From: a virus
Strand: one strand, 5' to 3'
Virus record (IMG/VR): IMGVR_UViG_3300044609_000032
Coordinates: 1-26,399 of that record
Length of the DNA: 26,399 bases
Shown here in pieces: positions 11,761 to 18,778 of this stretch. Made by a program: the position numbers and the translations under genes. The notes beneath the pieces were generated by a model. That model was not told the DNA's origin. It worked only from the letters and a program-made list of their open reading frames with translations, and ran no database searches. Each line of letters begins with the position of its first letter. Position 1 is the first letter of the stretch.

Positions 11761-12448
11761 TTTTAGCGGTGGCAAAACTTCTGCTTATATGACTATCCAA
11801 GAATATAAGCCAGGAGACATAGTATTGTTCTGCGATACTATGAGGGAACACCCTAAAACCTATAAATTTATTAATGACTTTGAAGCATTTGAAAACATAC
11901 CTGTAACAAGAATAAGTTACGAAGGTGGCTTTACCGGAATGTTAAAAAAGCATAAAGCCTTACCTAATCAGTTTAAAAGGTTCTGCACAATAGAACTAAA
12001 GATTAAAACGGCAAAAAGATATTTGAGAAGCATAGGAATAAGAGAATTTGAAAACCTGGTAGGCTTTAGATATGACGAACCAATGCGAGTTAGCCGACGC
12101 GCCCAAAGATTTAAGAAGGTACACGATAAGTTTCCTTTGTTTGAAAGCAAGGTTACAAAGCAAATAGTAAATGAGTATTGGAGCAAAAAACCTTACACTT
12201 TGGAAATACCTTCTATATTAGGTAACTGTACTTTGTGTTTTATGAAAGGTAAAAACGCTATCTTAGCAATATTAAGGGAGTTCCCAGAACTTGCAGACGA
12301 ATGGATCAATGACGAAAATAATAGCAAATACACTTACTTTAATGGTGTAACAATAGAAACGCTTAAAAGTATATCACAAAATAATTTGTTTAAGGAATTT
12401 GATTTAGATAACATAAACCCTGCGTATGACTGCGCTTGTACTACTTAA
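11744..12448 (+). CDS. PP-loop ATPase of the PAPS-reductase / DndC-like superfamily
   Basis: The 234-residue product has the PP-loop SGGKTSAYM (8-16) that binds ATP pyrophosphate, followed by LFCDTMREHPKTYKF and the RFCTIELKIKTAKRYL segment (about 79-94) common to phage PAPS-reductase-like proteins. Cys81, the pair CTLC (162, 165) and the C-terminal DCACTT (230, 232) could hold an iron-sulphur cluster. Members of this superfamily activate sulphate, thiolate tRNA or modify DNA. The gene opens the run of acyltransferase and glycosyltransferase genes, so a biosynthetic role is possible. Substrate unknown. Confidence 0.8.
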   Translation: MQRVINFSGGKTSAYMTIQEYKPGDIVLFCDTMREHPKTYKFINDFEAFENIPVTRISYEGGFTGMLKKHKALPNQFKRFCTIELKIKTAKRYLRSIGIREFENLVGFRYDEPMRVSRRAQRFKKVHDKFPLFESKVTKQIVNEYWSKKPYTLEIPSILGNCTLCFMKGKNAILAILREFPELADEWINDENNSKYTYFNGVTIETLKSISQNNLFKEFDLDNINPAYDCACTT

Positions 12449-12450
12449 CT

Positions 12451-12930
12451 ATGGCAAACTTTATACACCCTACCGCAATCATTGGCGATAACGTAATTAT
12501 CGGAGACGGAAACTACATTGGTGCTTATTGTATTATTGGCGACAAAGCCGAACATAAAAAGTTCTGGCAAAAAGAAAAAGGCAAAGTTTATATAGGCGAT
12601 AACAATGTTATTACAGGACTTGTAACAATAGATGCAGGAACAGAGATTGATACCTTTATTGGTAATAATTGTTTCATAATGAAACACGCACACATAGGAC
12701 ACGATTGCACAATTTTAGATAATGTTACTATAAGCTGCGGAGCAAAAATAGGTGGGCATTCAATTATTGATAAAGGTGCTAACATAGGACTAAACGCAGT
12801 TTTACATCAGTTTGCAAACGTAGGAGAAAATTGTATGATTGGTGCAAGTGCCTTTGTAAAAGGAGATGCAAAACCAAATACTAAATATGCAGGAGTTCCT
12901 GCACGAGAAATCGGCTCAAACATAAGATAA
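12451..12930 (+). CDS. LpxA-like hexapeptide-repeat acyltransferase
   Basis: The product has 159 residues from the ATG at 12451, two bases after the previous stop (the in-frame TTG at 12436 is less likely). It is built of hexapeptide repeats ([I/V]-G-D-x-x) forming a left-handed beta helix: IHPTAIIGDNVIIGDGNYIG, VYIGDNNVITGLVTI, KHAHIGHDCTIL and IGGHSIIDKGANIG. The His in AHIGHD occupies the catalytic position known from LpxA. The ending YAGVPAREI is typical of sugar O- or N-acyltransferases. It is shorter than cellular LpxA (about 260), lacking the C-terminal helices. It probably acylates a sugar nucleotide used by the glycosyltransferases downstream. Confidence 0.82.
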   Translation: MANFIHPTAIIGDNVIIGDGNYIGAYCIIGDKAEHKKFWQKEKGKVYIGDNNVITGLVTIDAGTEIDTFIGNNCFIMKHAHIGHDCTILDNVTISCGAKIGGHSIIDKGANIGLNAVLHQFANVGENCMIGASAFVKGDAKPNTKYAGVPAREIGSNIR

Positions 12931-13517
12931 TGAATGCAATAATCTACTTAAACTATAAAGACAGGAACATCAATACATTGTTTGAGAATATCAAGAATGC
13001 AGGTAAGCATATTGATATAGTAACTATAATTAATGAAGAAGGTATAGCATTTGCAACTAATAAAGGCTTAAGGAATTTAAACTTTGATAATATAGATTAT
13101 GTAACTATTATGGGTAATGATATATTAGAACCTGATAATTGGTTGCAAATAAGAAATGACTTTTTACAAGACAAAACTATTGGTATTTGTTCTATTCCTT
13201 TACATAGTACAGGTAATGACACGTCTGATTTAATTGGCAACCTTACTATAACAAAAGAAACTATAAATAAAGTTGGCGCATTTAATCAAGAACTTGACCC
13301 ATACGGAGCAATAGATTTAGATTATTGTACAAGATGCAGGGCAGCAGGTTTGCATACGAAATACATTAAAGAATATACCGCAAATCATATTGAGCAAAAT
13401 AGCATTGATGCTTATGGTTACAATAAAAATGAATTAGTACAAAAGACCTGGAGTTTGCATAGTAATAATGTATCTGGTTATACAAATGGAAATAAAACTT
13501 ATTATATAAACTTATGA
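12930..13517 (+). CDS. Glycosyltransferase, GT2-like (GT-A fold)
   Basis: The 195-residue product starts as a Rossmann-like strand (MNAIIYLNYKDRNINTLFEN). It contains FATNKGLRNLNFDNIDYVTI and GNDILEPDNW (about 62-71), where GND stands for the usual DxD-type metal site. The segment GAFNQELDPYGAIDLDYCTR (about 116-135) with R-x-x-AAG matches the acceptor and catalytic region of GT2 enzymes (GxFDE...DxDYxxR). It is smaller than most GT2 proteins and has no membrane helix. The start overlaps the acyltransferase stop. It transfers a sugar from a nucleotide donor; the acceptor is unknown. Confidence 0.78.
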   Translation: MNAIIYLNYKDRNINTLFENIKNAGKHIDIVTIINEEGIAFATNKGLRNLNFDNIDYVTIMGNDILEPDNWLQIRNDFLQDKTIGICSIPLHSTGNDTSDLIGNLTITKETINKVGAFNQELDPYGAIDLDYCTRCRAAGLHTKYIKEYTANHIEQNSIDAYGYNKNELVQKTWSLHSNNVSGYTNGNKTYYINL

Positions 13518-14518
13518 AAATACTTTGTATAACTTCTGCCAACTCTGGTGTCGGCTATCATAGAATTATGATGCCAATAGTTAATATGGAAAAAGAGTAC
13601 GCACTTATTACCGATGTACTTAATGACGAACTATTAGAGCAAGGTTGGGATATTGTGTTAATGAATAGAATGCTTAACGAGATAGATGCAAAGCAAATGG
13701 ACACTTGGCGCACTAAGTATGGGTTTAAGTTGGTAGTAGATAATGACGATTACTGGGAACTTAGCGAAACGCATCTATTGTATTACCGATACAAGTACAA
13801 TAACATAGGCAAACAGATTACCGATTACTTAGAGATTGCAGACCTTTGCACTTGCACACACGAAAGGTTAGCAAGTGAGATAACTAAATACAATAAGAAC
13901 GTTCACATCTTACCAAACGCATTACCTTATGGGCAAGAGCAGTTCCAGGATAACAAGACCGAAGATTACAAGGTTAGGTTGTTTTGGAGCGGTAGCGGAA
14001 CGCACGAAAGAGATTTAGAAATACTTAGGCAGCCGTTCAAAAGGCTACAAGGTATGAATATAAGAACTGTTATTGCAGGTTACAATGACGGGGAGAAACC
14101 TATATGGGATAAAATGATAGATGCTTTTACTTGCGGACTAAAGCTTAACCCTACTATATATAACTATGCAAAGGTTACGGAATATATGGGTGCTTACACT
14201 GATAGCGATATTTCAGTTATCCCATTGGTAGATAACAAGTTTAACGCTATGAAGTCCAACCTTAAGGTATTAGAAACGGCTGCAAAAAAGAACCCTGCCA
14301 TAGTTAGCCATGTCAATCCTTATTTAGATATGCCAGTGCATTATGTTAAAAGCCAGAAGGATTGGTACAAACATATTAAAGATTTGGTAAGCGATGGGGA
14401 TATGCGAAAGGAAAGCGGACAAAAGTTATTTGAGTTCTGCCAAAAGAAGTATAACTTTGATGAGATAAATTTAGACCGAAAGTATATTTATACAAAACTA
14501 ATAGATGCCAATATATAA
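13514..14518 (+). CDS. Glycosyltransferase, GT4-like (GT-B fold)
   Basis: The 334-residue product begins MKILCITSANSGVGYHRIMM, a GT-B N-terminal Rossmann start with a sugar-binding-like glycine segment. It continues with DIVLMNRMLNEIDAKQM and KLVVDNDDYWELSE. The C-terminal half carries VRLFWSGSGTHERDLEIL and then DISVIPLVDNKFNAMKSNLK, followed by VLETAAKKNPAIVS. This is the donor-binding region of GT4 enzymes, although the classical E-x7-E is only partly kept. It overlaps the GT2 gene by four bases, so the two are likely to act in sequence. No signal or membrane helix is present. Confidence 0.75.
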   Translation: MKILCITSANSGVGYHRIMMPIVNMEKEYALITDVLNDELLEQGWDIVLMNRMLNEIDAKQMDTWRTKYGFKLVVDNDDYWELSETHLLYYRYKYNNIGKQITDYLEIADLCTCTHERLASEITKYNKNVHILPNALPYGQEQFQDNKTEDYKVRLFWSGSGTHERDLEILRQPFKRLQGMNIRTVIAGYNDGEKPIWDKMIDAFTCGLKLNPTIYNYAKVTEYMGAYTDSDISVIPLVDNKFNAMKSNLKVLETAAKKNPAIVSHVNPYLDMPVHYVKSQKDWYKHIKDLVSDGDMRKESGQKLFEFCQKKYNFDEINLDRKYIYTKLIDANI

Positions 14519-14927
14519 ATGCAGTTCAGGAAAATGGAGAATAGGTAACGGAGGTTGTGTTTACAATACCGAAGAAAAAGCTATGCAAGTTTGGAAAGCT
14601 ATTCTTGCATATGGCAAGTTTGCGGATAGCTATACCGACTATCCTGAGTCAGCTACTAACAATGCAAAGAGGGCAATAGAATGGGCTGAGAAAAATGGTT
14701 GGGGTTCTTGCGGAGAAGCAACTGGTAAGGCAAGGGCAAGGCAGTTGGCAAATCGTGAGCCGATTAGTAGAGATACTATTGCTCGTATGGCTTCCTTTAA
14801 AAGACACCAACAACACAAAGATGTACCTTATAGCGAAGGTTGTGGTGGGTTAATGTGGGACGCATGGGGTGGGACATCAGGTGTTGAATGGGCGATTAAC
14901 AAACTAAAAGAAATAGATCAAAAATAA
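14505..14927 (+). CDS. Two-part phage protein of unknown function
   Basis: The 140-residue product has two recognisable parts. Residues 4-36 (YKCSSGKWRIGNGGCVYNTE) resemble a short repeat seen in phage proteins, with two Cys. Residues 50-138 (NAKRAIEWAEKNGWGSCGEA, ARARQLANREPISRDTIARM, then a DAWGG-SGVEWA end) match a domain I recall at the ends of phage head-maturation proteins and as free proteins. The domain is helical. The role may be structural or in assembly. It overlaps the GT4 gene by 14 bases. Confidence 0.6.
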   Translation: MPIYKCSSGKWRIGNGGCVYNTEEKAMQVWKAILAYGKFADSYTDYPESATNNAKRAIEWAEKNGWGSCGEATGKARARQLANREPISRDTIARMASFKRHQQHKDVPYSEGCGGLMWDAWGGTSGVEWAINKLKEIDQK

Positions 14928-14980
14928 TTTGCATACTTAAATTTTTATTATTAACTAACGGAAAATTTAATGGGGAAAGT

Positions 14981-15235
14981 ATGCAGAAACACACACAAAT
15001 TTATTTGCAGGGAATGGGGTATAAAAAAACGGACTTCATTCCTTGCGAAGTGTGTGGCTCACAAGCGGTAGACATACATCATATTGAGGCGAGGGGAATG
15101 GGTGGCAGCAAAGACAAAGACACGATTGAAAACCTAATGGGATTGTGTAGGAAGTGCCACATAGAATACGGAGACAAAAAACAATATAAAGAGTTCCTAA
15201 AAGACATACACGCAAAGAATTATGGCAAAGATTAA
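14981..15235 (+). CDS. HNH endonuclease, packaging-associated type
   Basis: The 84-residue product has CEVC (22, 25) and a later CRKCH that together bind structural zinc, with the HNH core DIHHIEARGMGG (about 31-42) and ENLMGLCRKCHIEYG (about 50-64). This small zinc-linked form often lies next to terminase genes, where it assists the terminase in cutting DNA during packaging. Here it precedes the terminase genes by five small genes. A 53-base AT-rich gap lies upstream; I see no convincing promoter there. Confidence 0.85.
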   Translation: MQKHTQIYLQGMGYKKTDFIPCEVCGSQAVDIHHIEARGMGGSKDKDTIENLMGLCRKCHIEYGDKKQYKEFLKDIHAKNYGKD

Positions 15236-15344
15236 AGAGAACAATAACAAAGTTAGCTTTGGCAAACGCAAAAGAGGCTCTGCAAAGAAGTCCTTTAATA
15301 AGCACACTCCAAGAGAAAAAGCATACAGAGGTCAAGGACGATGA
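15222..15344 (+). CDS. Tiny basic protein, 40 aa
   Basis: The ATG at 15222 overlaps the HNH gene end by 14 bases, and the TGA overlaps the next ATG (ATGA). The product is strongly basic: MAKIKENNNKVSFGKRKRGS, AKKSFNKHTPREKAYRGQGR. The pattern SFGKRK-G-AKKSFNKH-R-YRGQGR is one I recall as a conserved short protein near HNH/terminase genes in Bacteroidota phages. Its charge suggests DNA or RNA binding during packaging. The coupled overlaps on both sides support it as real. Confidence 0.6.
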   Translation: MAKIKENNNKVSFGKRKRGSAKKSFNKHTPREKAYRGQGR

Positions 15345-15562
15345 GAAAGTTAAACGCTATATGGCTTCTCCTAACCCACAAAGCTTACTTCCTTGCGGTA
15401 TGTAAGACGGGTAAAAACGGAGACGATATGACCACGATAGGACACTACACCTACGCAATGGCAGAAACTTTAATCAATAAGCATATAGCAGACGTAGATA
15501 CTTACTTAGATCAAGAAGATGCAATCGACGAAGCAAACGACATAATTAATGGAATACTATGA
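15341..15562 (+). CDS. Hypothetical protein, 73 aa
   Basis: The product has 73 residues. It starts with a helical, mildly hydrophobic segment (MRKLNAIWLLLTHKAYFLAV), followed by KTGKNGDDMTTIGHYTY and an acidic helix rich in Asp (about 46-72). The first segment is too short and polar to be a clear signal anchor. It overlaps neighbours by four bases on each side. The position in the packaging operon and the acidic helix suggest a small regulatory or chaperone protein, which is inference. Confidence 0.55.
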   Translation: MRKLNAIWLLLTHKAYFLAVCKTGKNGDDMTTIGHYTYAMAETLINKHIADVDTYLDQEDAIDEANDIINGIL

Positions 15563-15912
15563 TATTATTATCAAGCCAAGTAGAGAGCATAGCCTCACGC
15601 AAAGACAAAACAATCAAACTAACTTTAGCAACCCAGGAACTAAGTCCTAAAGATGCTGCGGATATATTCCAACTTAACCAACAGTTCTGCTACTTGGCAA
15701 TTAAAGAAGAGCCTTTTAGTAAAGAAGAGCAAGACATTGTAGAAAACCTTAAAGCAGACCCTGACACGTTTAAAACACCAAGTCAAAGATTAAGGGGCAT
15801 CTTATACAGAACATACGAACAAGATAACGAAGGGTACAAAGATTTTAATACATATTACCTTTCCGTAATGGATAGGATATGCCAACACTATAAAAACAAG
15901 ATAGATGGGTAG
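15559..15912 (+). CDS. Conserved phage hypothetical protein upstream of terminase
   Basis: The product has 117 residues: SQVESIASRKDKTIKLTLAT, then QELSPKDAADIFQLNQQFCY, a charged middle (KEEPFSKEEQDIVENLKADP), and TPSQRLRGILYRTYEQDNEG with a C-terminal helix ending YKNKIDG. The layout (ES-x-RKD-TIK-TL-TQE, later TPSQRLR) is one I recall in a widespread protein family of Bacteroidota phages and mobile elements with no known function. It sits directly before the terminase small subunit. Confidence 0.65.
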   Translation: MILLSSQVESIASRKDKTIKLTLATQELSPKDAADIFQLNQQFCYLAIKEEPFSKEEQDIVENLKADPDTFKTPSQRLRGILYRTYEQDNEGYKDFNTYYLSVMDRICQHYKNKIDG

Positions 15913-16315
15913 GTTTAAACTTATAGAGACACCAGAATTAATGCTTCAATACTTTAACGAGTATGCAGAATATTGCAAAAGCAATCCTATTAAAGTACAC
16001 GATTTTGTAGGCAAAGACGGAGACGAAGTTTATAGGTTAAGGGAGCGACCTTTGACAATAGAAGGCTTTGAGAATTTTTGTGCAGACAAAGGAATTATAG
16101 GAGATTTAAGCCACTATTTTGCTAATACAAATAATGCTTACGCAGATTTTTTAACCATCTGTTCGCATATTAGGAGAAAAATAAGGCAAGACCAAATCGA
16201 AGGGGGAATGGCAGGGGTTTACAATCCAAGCATTACTCAGCGATTAAATAGCTTAGTAGAGAAGTCAGAGAACAAACACGAAGTAAGTGAGATTAAAATA
16301 ACTTACGATAAGTAA
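15905..16315 (+). CDS. Terminase small subunit-like protein
   Basis: The 136-residue helical product has the segment RLRERPLTIEGFENFCADKG (about 44-63), the R-P-T-GF pattern of small terminases in Bacteroidota phages that recognise the packaging start. Helices with ADFLTICSHIRRKIRQDQIE (about 80-99) are followed by a glycine turn (GGMAGVYNPSITQRLN) and a charged tail for oligomer or partner contact. Direct overlap with the large subunit gene supports the assignment. The DNA site is not identified. Confidence 0.78.
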   Translation: MGRFKLIETPELMLQYFNEYAEYCKSNPIKVHDFVGKDGDEVYRLRERPLTIEGFENFCADKGIIGDLSHYFANTNNAYADFLTICSHIRRKIRQDQIEGGMAGVYNPSITQRLNSLVEKSENKHEVSEIKITYDK

Positions 16316-17481
16316 TGCAAACAATAGGTCTAAGCTTACATAAACCACACCCTGCACAAAAGCAAGTAATCGACTGCGAAAGTAGATTTATTGTAATGAT
16401 GGCAGGGAGAAGATTTGGCAAGTCCTTGATTAGCCAAACGATAAGCATAGATACCGCAGTTAATAAAAAGCGTGTAGCTTACATTACCCCTACTTACCAA
16501 TTAGGAAAGATATTTTTTAAGGAAATAGTTGATCTATTACCATTGGAGATATACTCTAAGAATGAAAGCGACCTGGTTATTACTTTCATAACGGGCGGTT
16601 CAATTCGTTTCTTTACGGGCGAAAGGTTGGACAATCTTAGAGGGTTAAAGTTTCATTTGGCAGTAATAGACGAGGCTTCCTTTATACCTAACCTTGAAGA
16701 TGGGTGGCTTAACTCGATAAGACCTACCTTAACTGACTACAAGGGTAAAGCTATATTTTTAAGCACCCCCAAAGGTAAAAACTACTTCTTTAGTTTATTT
16801 AGCAAAGCCGAACCCGATTGGCAAAGCTTTAAATTTACTACATACGATAACCCATACATAGACCCGAACGAAATAGACGATGCAAGAAAGCAACTCCCAG
16901 AGGTTGTATTTGAGCAAGAGTATATGGCAAACCCGGCTGAGAACGCAGCTAACCCTTTCGGCAGCCAACACATTCGCAAATGTATACACCCAGTAACAAC
17001 AATGCCGGTAGTAGCTTATGGGATTGATCTGGCGAAGTCAGTCGATTGGACAGTTATCGTAGGCTTAGACGAAGACGGGAATGTGGCTTATTTTGACCGA
17101 TTTCAAATGGATTGGCACAATACCAAGCAAACTATCCTTAGGCTGCCTAAATGCCCTATCCTTGTCGATAGTACAGGGGTTGGCGACCCTATCCTTGAGG
17201 ACTTACAAAGAGAAGGGGTAATGATACAAGGCTTAAAGTTTACAAGTTCAAGTAAGCAGCAGCTTATGGAAGGCTTACAAGCTGCAATACATCAAGGTAA
17301 GATAGGCTACCCTGAGGGAATAATAAGCCAGGAGTTAGAAGTATTTGAATATATGTACACGGCAACGGGGGTAAAGTACTCAGCACCTTCAGGCTTCCAC
17401 GATGATGCCGTAATGGCTTTGGCTTTGGCTTGGCAGAACTTCAGCCTTAAACGTGGCACGGGTAGGTATGCCTTCCTTTAA
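16315..17481 (+). CDS. terL: Terminase large subunit
   Basis: The 388-residue ATPase-nuclease packages DNA into the prohead. Walker A is AGRRFGKS (30-37) and Walker B is HLAVIDEAS (D119, E120). A coupling-like STPKGKNYF follows at about 150-158. The RNase H-like nuclease domain shows YGIDLAKSVDWT (about 237-248), VDSTGVGDP (about 285-293) and HDDAVMALALA (about 362-372), giving the expected acidic metal ligands. The length is at the short end for the family (often 400-550). The start overlaps the small subunit stop. The portal, usually next, is not here. Confidence 0.95.
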   Translation: MQTIGLSLHKPHPAQKQVIDCESRFIVMMAGRRFGKSLISQTISIDTAVNKKRVAYITPTYQLGKIFFKEIVDLLPLEIYSKNESDLVITFITGGSIRFFTGERLDNLRGLKFHLAVIDEASFIPNLEDGWLNSIRPTLTDYKGKAIFLSTPKGKNYFFSLFSKAEPDWQSFKFTTYDNPYIDPNEIDDARKQLPEVVFEQEYMANPAENAANPFGSQHIRKCIHPVTTMPVVAYGIDLAKSVDWTVIVGLDEDGNVAYFDRFQMDWHNTKQTILRLPKCPILVDSTGVGDPILEDLQREGVMIQGLKFTSSSKQQLMEGLQAAIHQGKIGYPEGIISQELEVFEYMYTATGVKYSAPSGFHDDAVMALALAWQNFSLKRGTGRYAFL

Positions 17482-17538
17482 TTACCGCTTATCCTTGATA
17501 TTTACCGCTCATCACAATTTTAAAAAAAAGTTTACCCA

Positions 17539-17572
17539 TTTGATTGTTGAATGTTAAAAGGTTGTAGATTTA
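17539..17572 (+). promoter_or_regulatory. Candidate promoter after the terminase gene
   Basis: TTTG at 17539-17542 and TAGATTTA at 17565-17572 are 22 bases apart. The second element has one mismatch to TAnnTTTG. It lies in a 119-base gap after terL, and the first ATG is at 17601. The stretch 17482-17538 shows nothing else apart from AT-rich sequence. Confidence 0.45.
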
Positions 17573-17600
17573 CATACCAATTAACCATAAACACATTTTT

Positions 17601-17780
17601 ATGAAAAACTTAATTTACAAATCTTCTTATTTATCAAAGCTTAATTCAAATAACCAAAGACATTGGGTTATAGATTATTACAATGGTAGATTTACTATGA
17701 GTGTGCCATTTTATATGATGCCATTTAGTATTAAAAAAGAAATGGTAAAACAAGGCTTTAATGCAAATAGAAACAAATAA
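17601..17780 (+). CDS. Small hypothetical protein, 59 aa
   Basis: A short gene starts 28 bases after the promoter-like element. The product begins MKNLIYKSSYLSKLNSNNQR and continues HWVIDYYNGRFTMSVPFYMM, PFSIKKEMVKQGFNANRNK. It is basic, with an aromatic beta-like middle and no membrane helix. It lacks known motifs. The frame is clean from ATG to TAA, and a 55-base gap follows that holds a 5-bp hairpin (GTGCG/CGCAC). It is probably coding because of its promoter context, but the evidence is modest. Confidence 0.5.
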   Translation: MKNLIYKSSYLSKLNSNNQRHWVIDYYNGRFTMSVPFYMMPFSIKKEMVKQGFNANRNK

Positions 17781-17835
17781 CATAAGCAGGGGTGCGACTG
17801 AATAACGCACAATTCAACTACCTAAACTAAACACA

Positions 17836-17922
17836 ATGAAAAAAGAAACCGCACAACTTTTAGCCGTATTTTTAGTAGCTTGTTACCTTATAGGGCAACT
17901 TCAAGACATCTACTCAAAATGA
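17836..17922 (+). CDS. Tiny single-helix membrane peptide, 28 aa
   Basis: ATG at 17836 and TGA at 17920-17922 overlap the next start by ATGA. The product is MKKETAQLLAVFLVACYLIG followed by QLQDIYSK: a short basic N-terminus, one hydrophobic helix (about 7-20) and a polar end. The coupled overlap and typical small-membrane-peptide layout support it. Function unknown. Confidence 0.4.
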   Translation: MKKETAQLLAVFLVACYLIGQLQDIYSK

Positions 17923-18044
17923 TTTACGCTATATGCCTTCTGCTAATTGCAACAGGTTTTGTAATGGCAGCATTAACTGACTACACAATTAAAAACTATG
18001 ACCCAAAGCACAAAAGATTACATAGACAAATATTACGCAAGTGA
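17919..18044 (+). CDS. Tiny membrane protein, 41 aa
   Basis: ATG at 17919 overlaps the previous stop; the TGA is at 18042-18044. The product starts MIYAICLLLIATGFVMAALT, a hydrophobic helix or uncleaved signal, followed by a basic tail rich in Lys, Arg and His (about 25-41). It overlaps the next gene by 47 bases in another frame. The pair of tiny membrane proteins could act as an inner-membrane accessory, but nothing specific is recognisable. Confidence 0.4.
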   Translation: MIYAICLLLIATGFVMAALTDYTIKNYDPKHKRLHRQILRK

Positions 18045-18210
18045 GCCAATTAGTATAATGATGTCTAACATTGATGCGACTTACTTAGAGATACTTACAT
18101 ACTGCAACGAGAAGGGTTACGAGCCTTCTAAACGCAGAATGAGAAGTCCAGAACAAAAGTCAAAAGTTGGCTTTTTTGACATAGATAATTACAAACCCGA
18201 AACAATATAA
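17998..18210 (+). CDS. Hypothetical protein, 70 aa
   Basis: The 70-residue product starts MTQSTKDYIDKYYASEPISI, with a helix and an ATYLEILTYCNEKGYEPSKR segment (about 27-46) that looks like a small helical domain. A basic stretch, RRMRSPEQKSK, and the end FFDIDNYKPETI follow. No family is recognised. It is in the group of small genes between terminase and tail module. Confidence 0.5.
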   Translation: MTQSTKDYIDKYYASEPISIMMSNIDATYLEILTYCNEKGYEPSKRRMRSPEQKSKVGFFDIDNYKPETI

Positions 18211-18212
18211 CA

Positions 18213-18677
18213 ATGGAACTACAACAAATCTTTGAAACAACAAAAGAACAACGCATCGAGTTTACGCATCAATTAATTGAACGCTTAAACGCAGGGGAAC
18301 TTGACCCGTTAAAAACACATATTCAGGTAAAAGCCTTAGAGGATATGCTCGAAACACTAAAAGCAAACAAGGACTACAAAGATGCGGTATTACAAGCAGC
18401 CGTGCTTAATGGCAAGGACTTTGAGTATATGAGTGCTAAGTTTAACATTAGAGAAGTAGGCGTTAAGTATGACTTTAGCAAATGTGAAAGTCCTGCTTAC
18501 GAGGAGATTATGAACGAGTACAATAGCGCAGCTAAAGCCAAAAAGGATATGGAAGAGTTCCTAAAAAAAGTTCCGCATCAAGGGTTAGACATTATTAACG
18601 GAGTTACTGGCGAGGTTACAAGAGTTTACCCACCTTCTAAAATTAGCACAACAAGTGTAGCCGTATCATTAAAGTAA
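18213..18677 (+). CDS. Conserved phage hypothetical, 154 aa
   Basis: The 154-residue product starts two bases after the previous stop. The N-terminal helices include RIEFTHQLIERLNAGELDPL and THIQVKALEDMLETLKANKD (about 12-55), then NGKDFEYMSAKFNIREVGVK and a YDFSKCESPAYEEI segment. A C-terminal charged helix and a short beta end follow. I recall this family (GE-PL-HIQ-KALE; IREVGVKYD) in virion regions of Bacteroidota phages, with no function assigned. Its place before the tail chaperones suggests a virion or assembly role. Confidence 0.6.
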   Translation: MELQQIFETTKEQRIEFTHQLIERLNAGELDPLKTHIQVKALEDMLETLKANKDYKDAVLQAAVLNGKDFEYMSAKFNIREVGVKYDFSKCESPAYEEIMNEYNSAAKAKKDMEEFLKKVPHQGLDIINGVTGEVTRVYPPSKISTTSVAVSLK

Positions 18678-18685
18678 TAAAAATA

Positions 18686-18778
18686 TTGTACTTCTTTGCA
18701 ATTTGCTTACCTTTGGCAGCGTTATGCTACATAGGTGGGCATCTTGCTTATGAGATAATGTTAAAACTAAGAAAATGA
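18686..18778 (+). CDS. Possible tiny membrane peptide with TTG start
   Basis: A frame starting at TTG 18686 encodes 30 residues, beginning MYFFAICLPLAALCYIGGHL and ending in a basic MLKLRK. Its stop overlaps the tail-chaperone ATG (ATGA), which favours it. There is no ATG start in the frame downstream of the stop at 18638, so the call is weak. It fills the 97-base gap before 18775. Confidence 0.3.
   Translation: MYFFAICLPLAALCYIGGHLAYEIMLKLRK

Noticed and set aside
17785-17815. Short inverted repeat GTGCG / CGCAC between two tiny genes
   Set aside because: Five base pairs with a nine-base loop and no T-run are too weak to call a terminator or operator.
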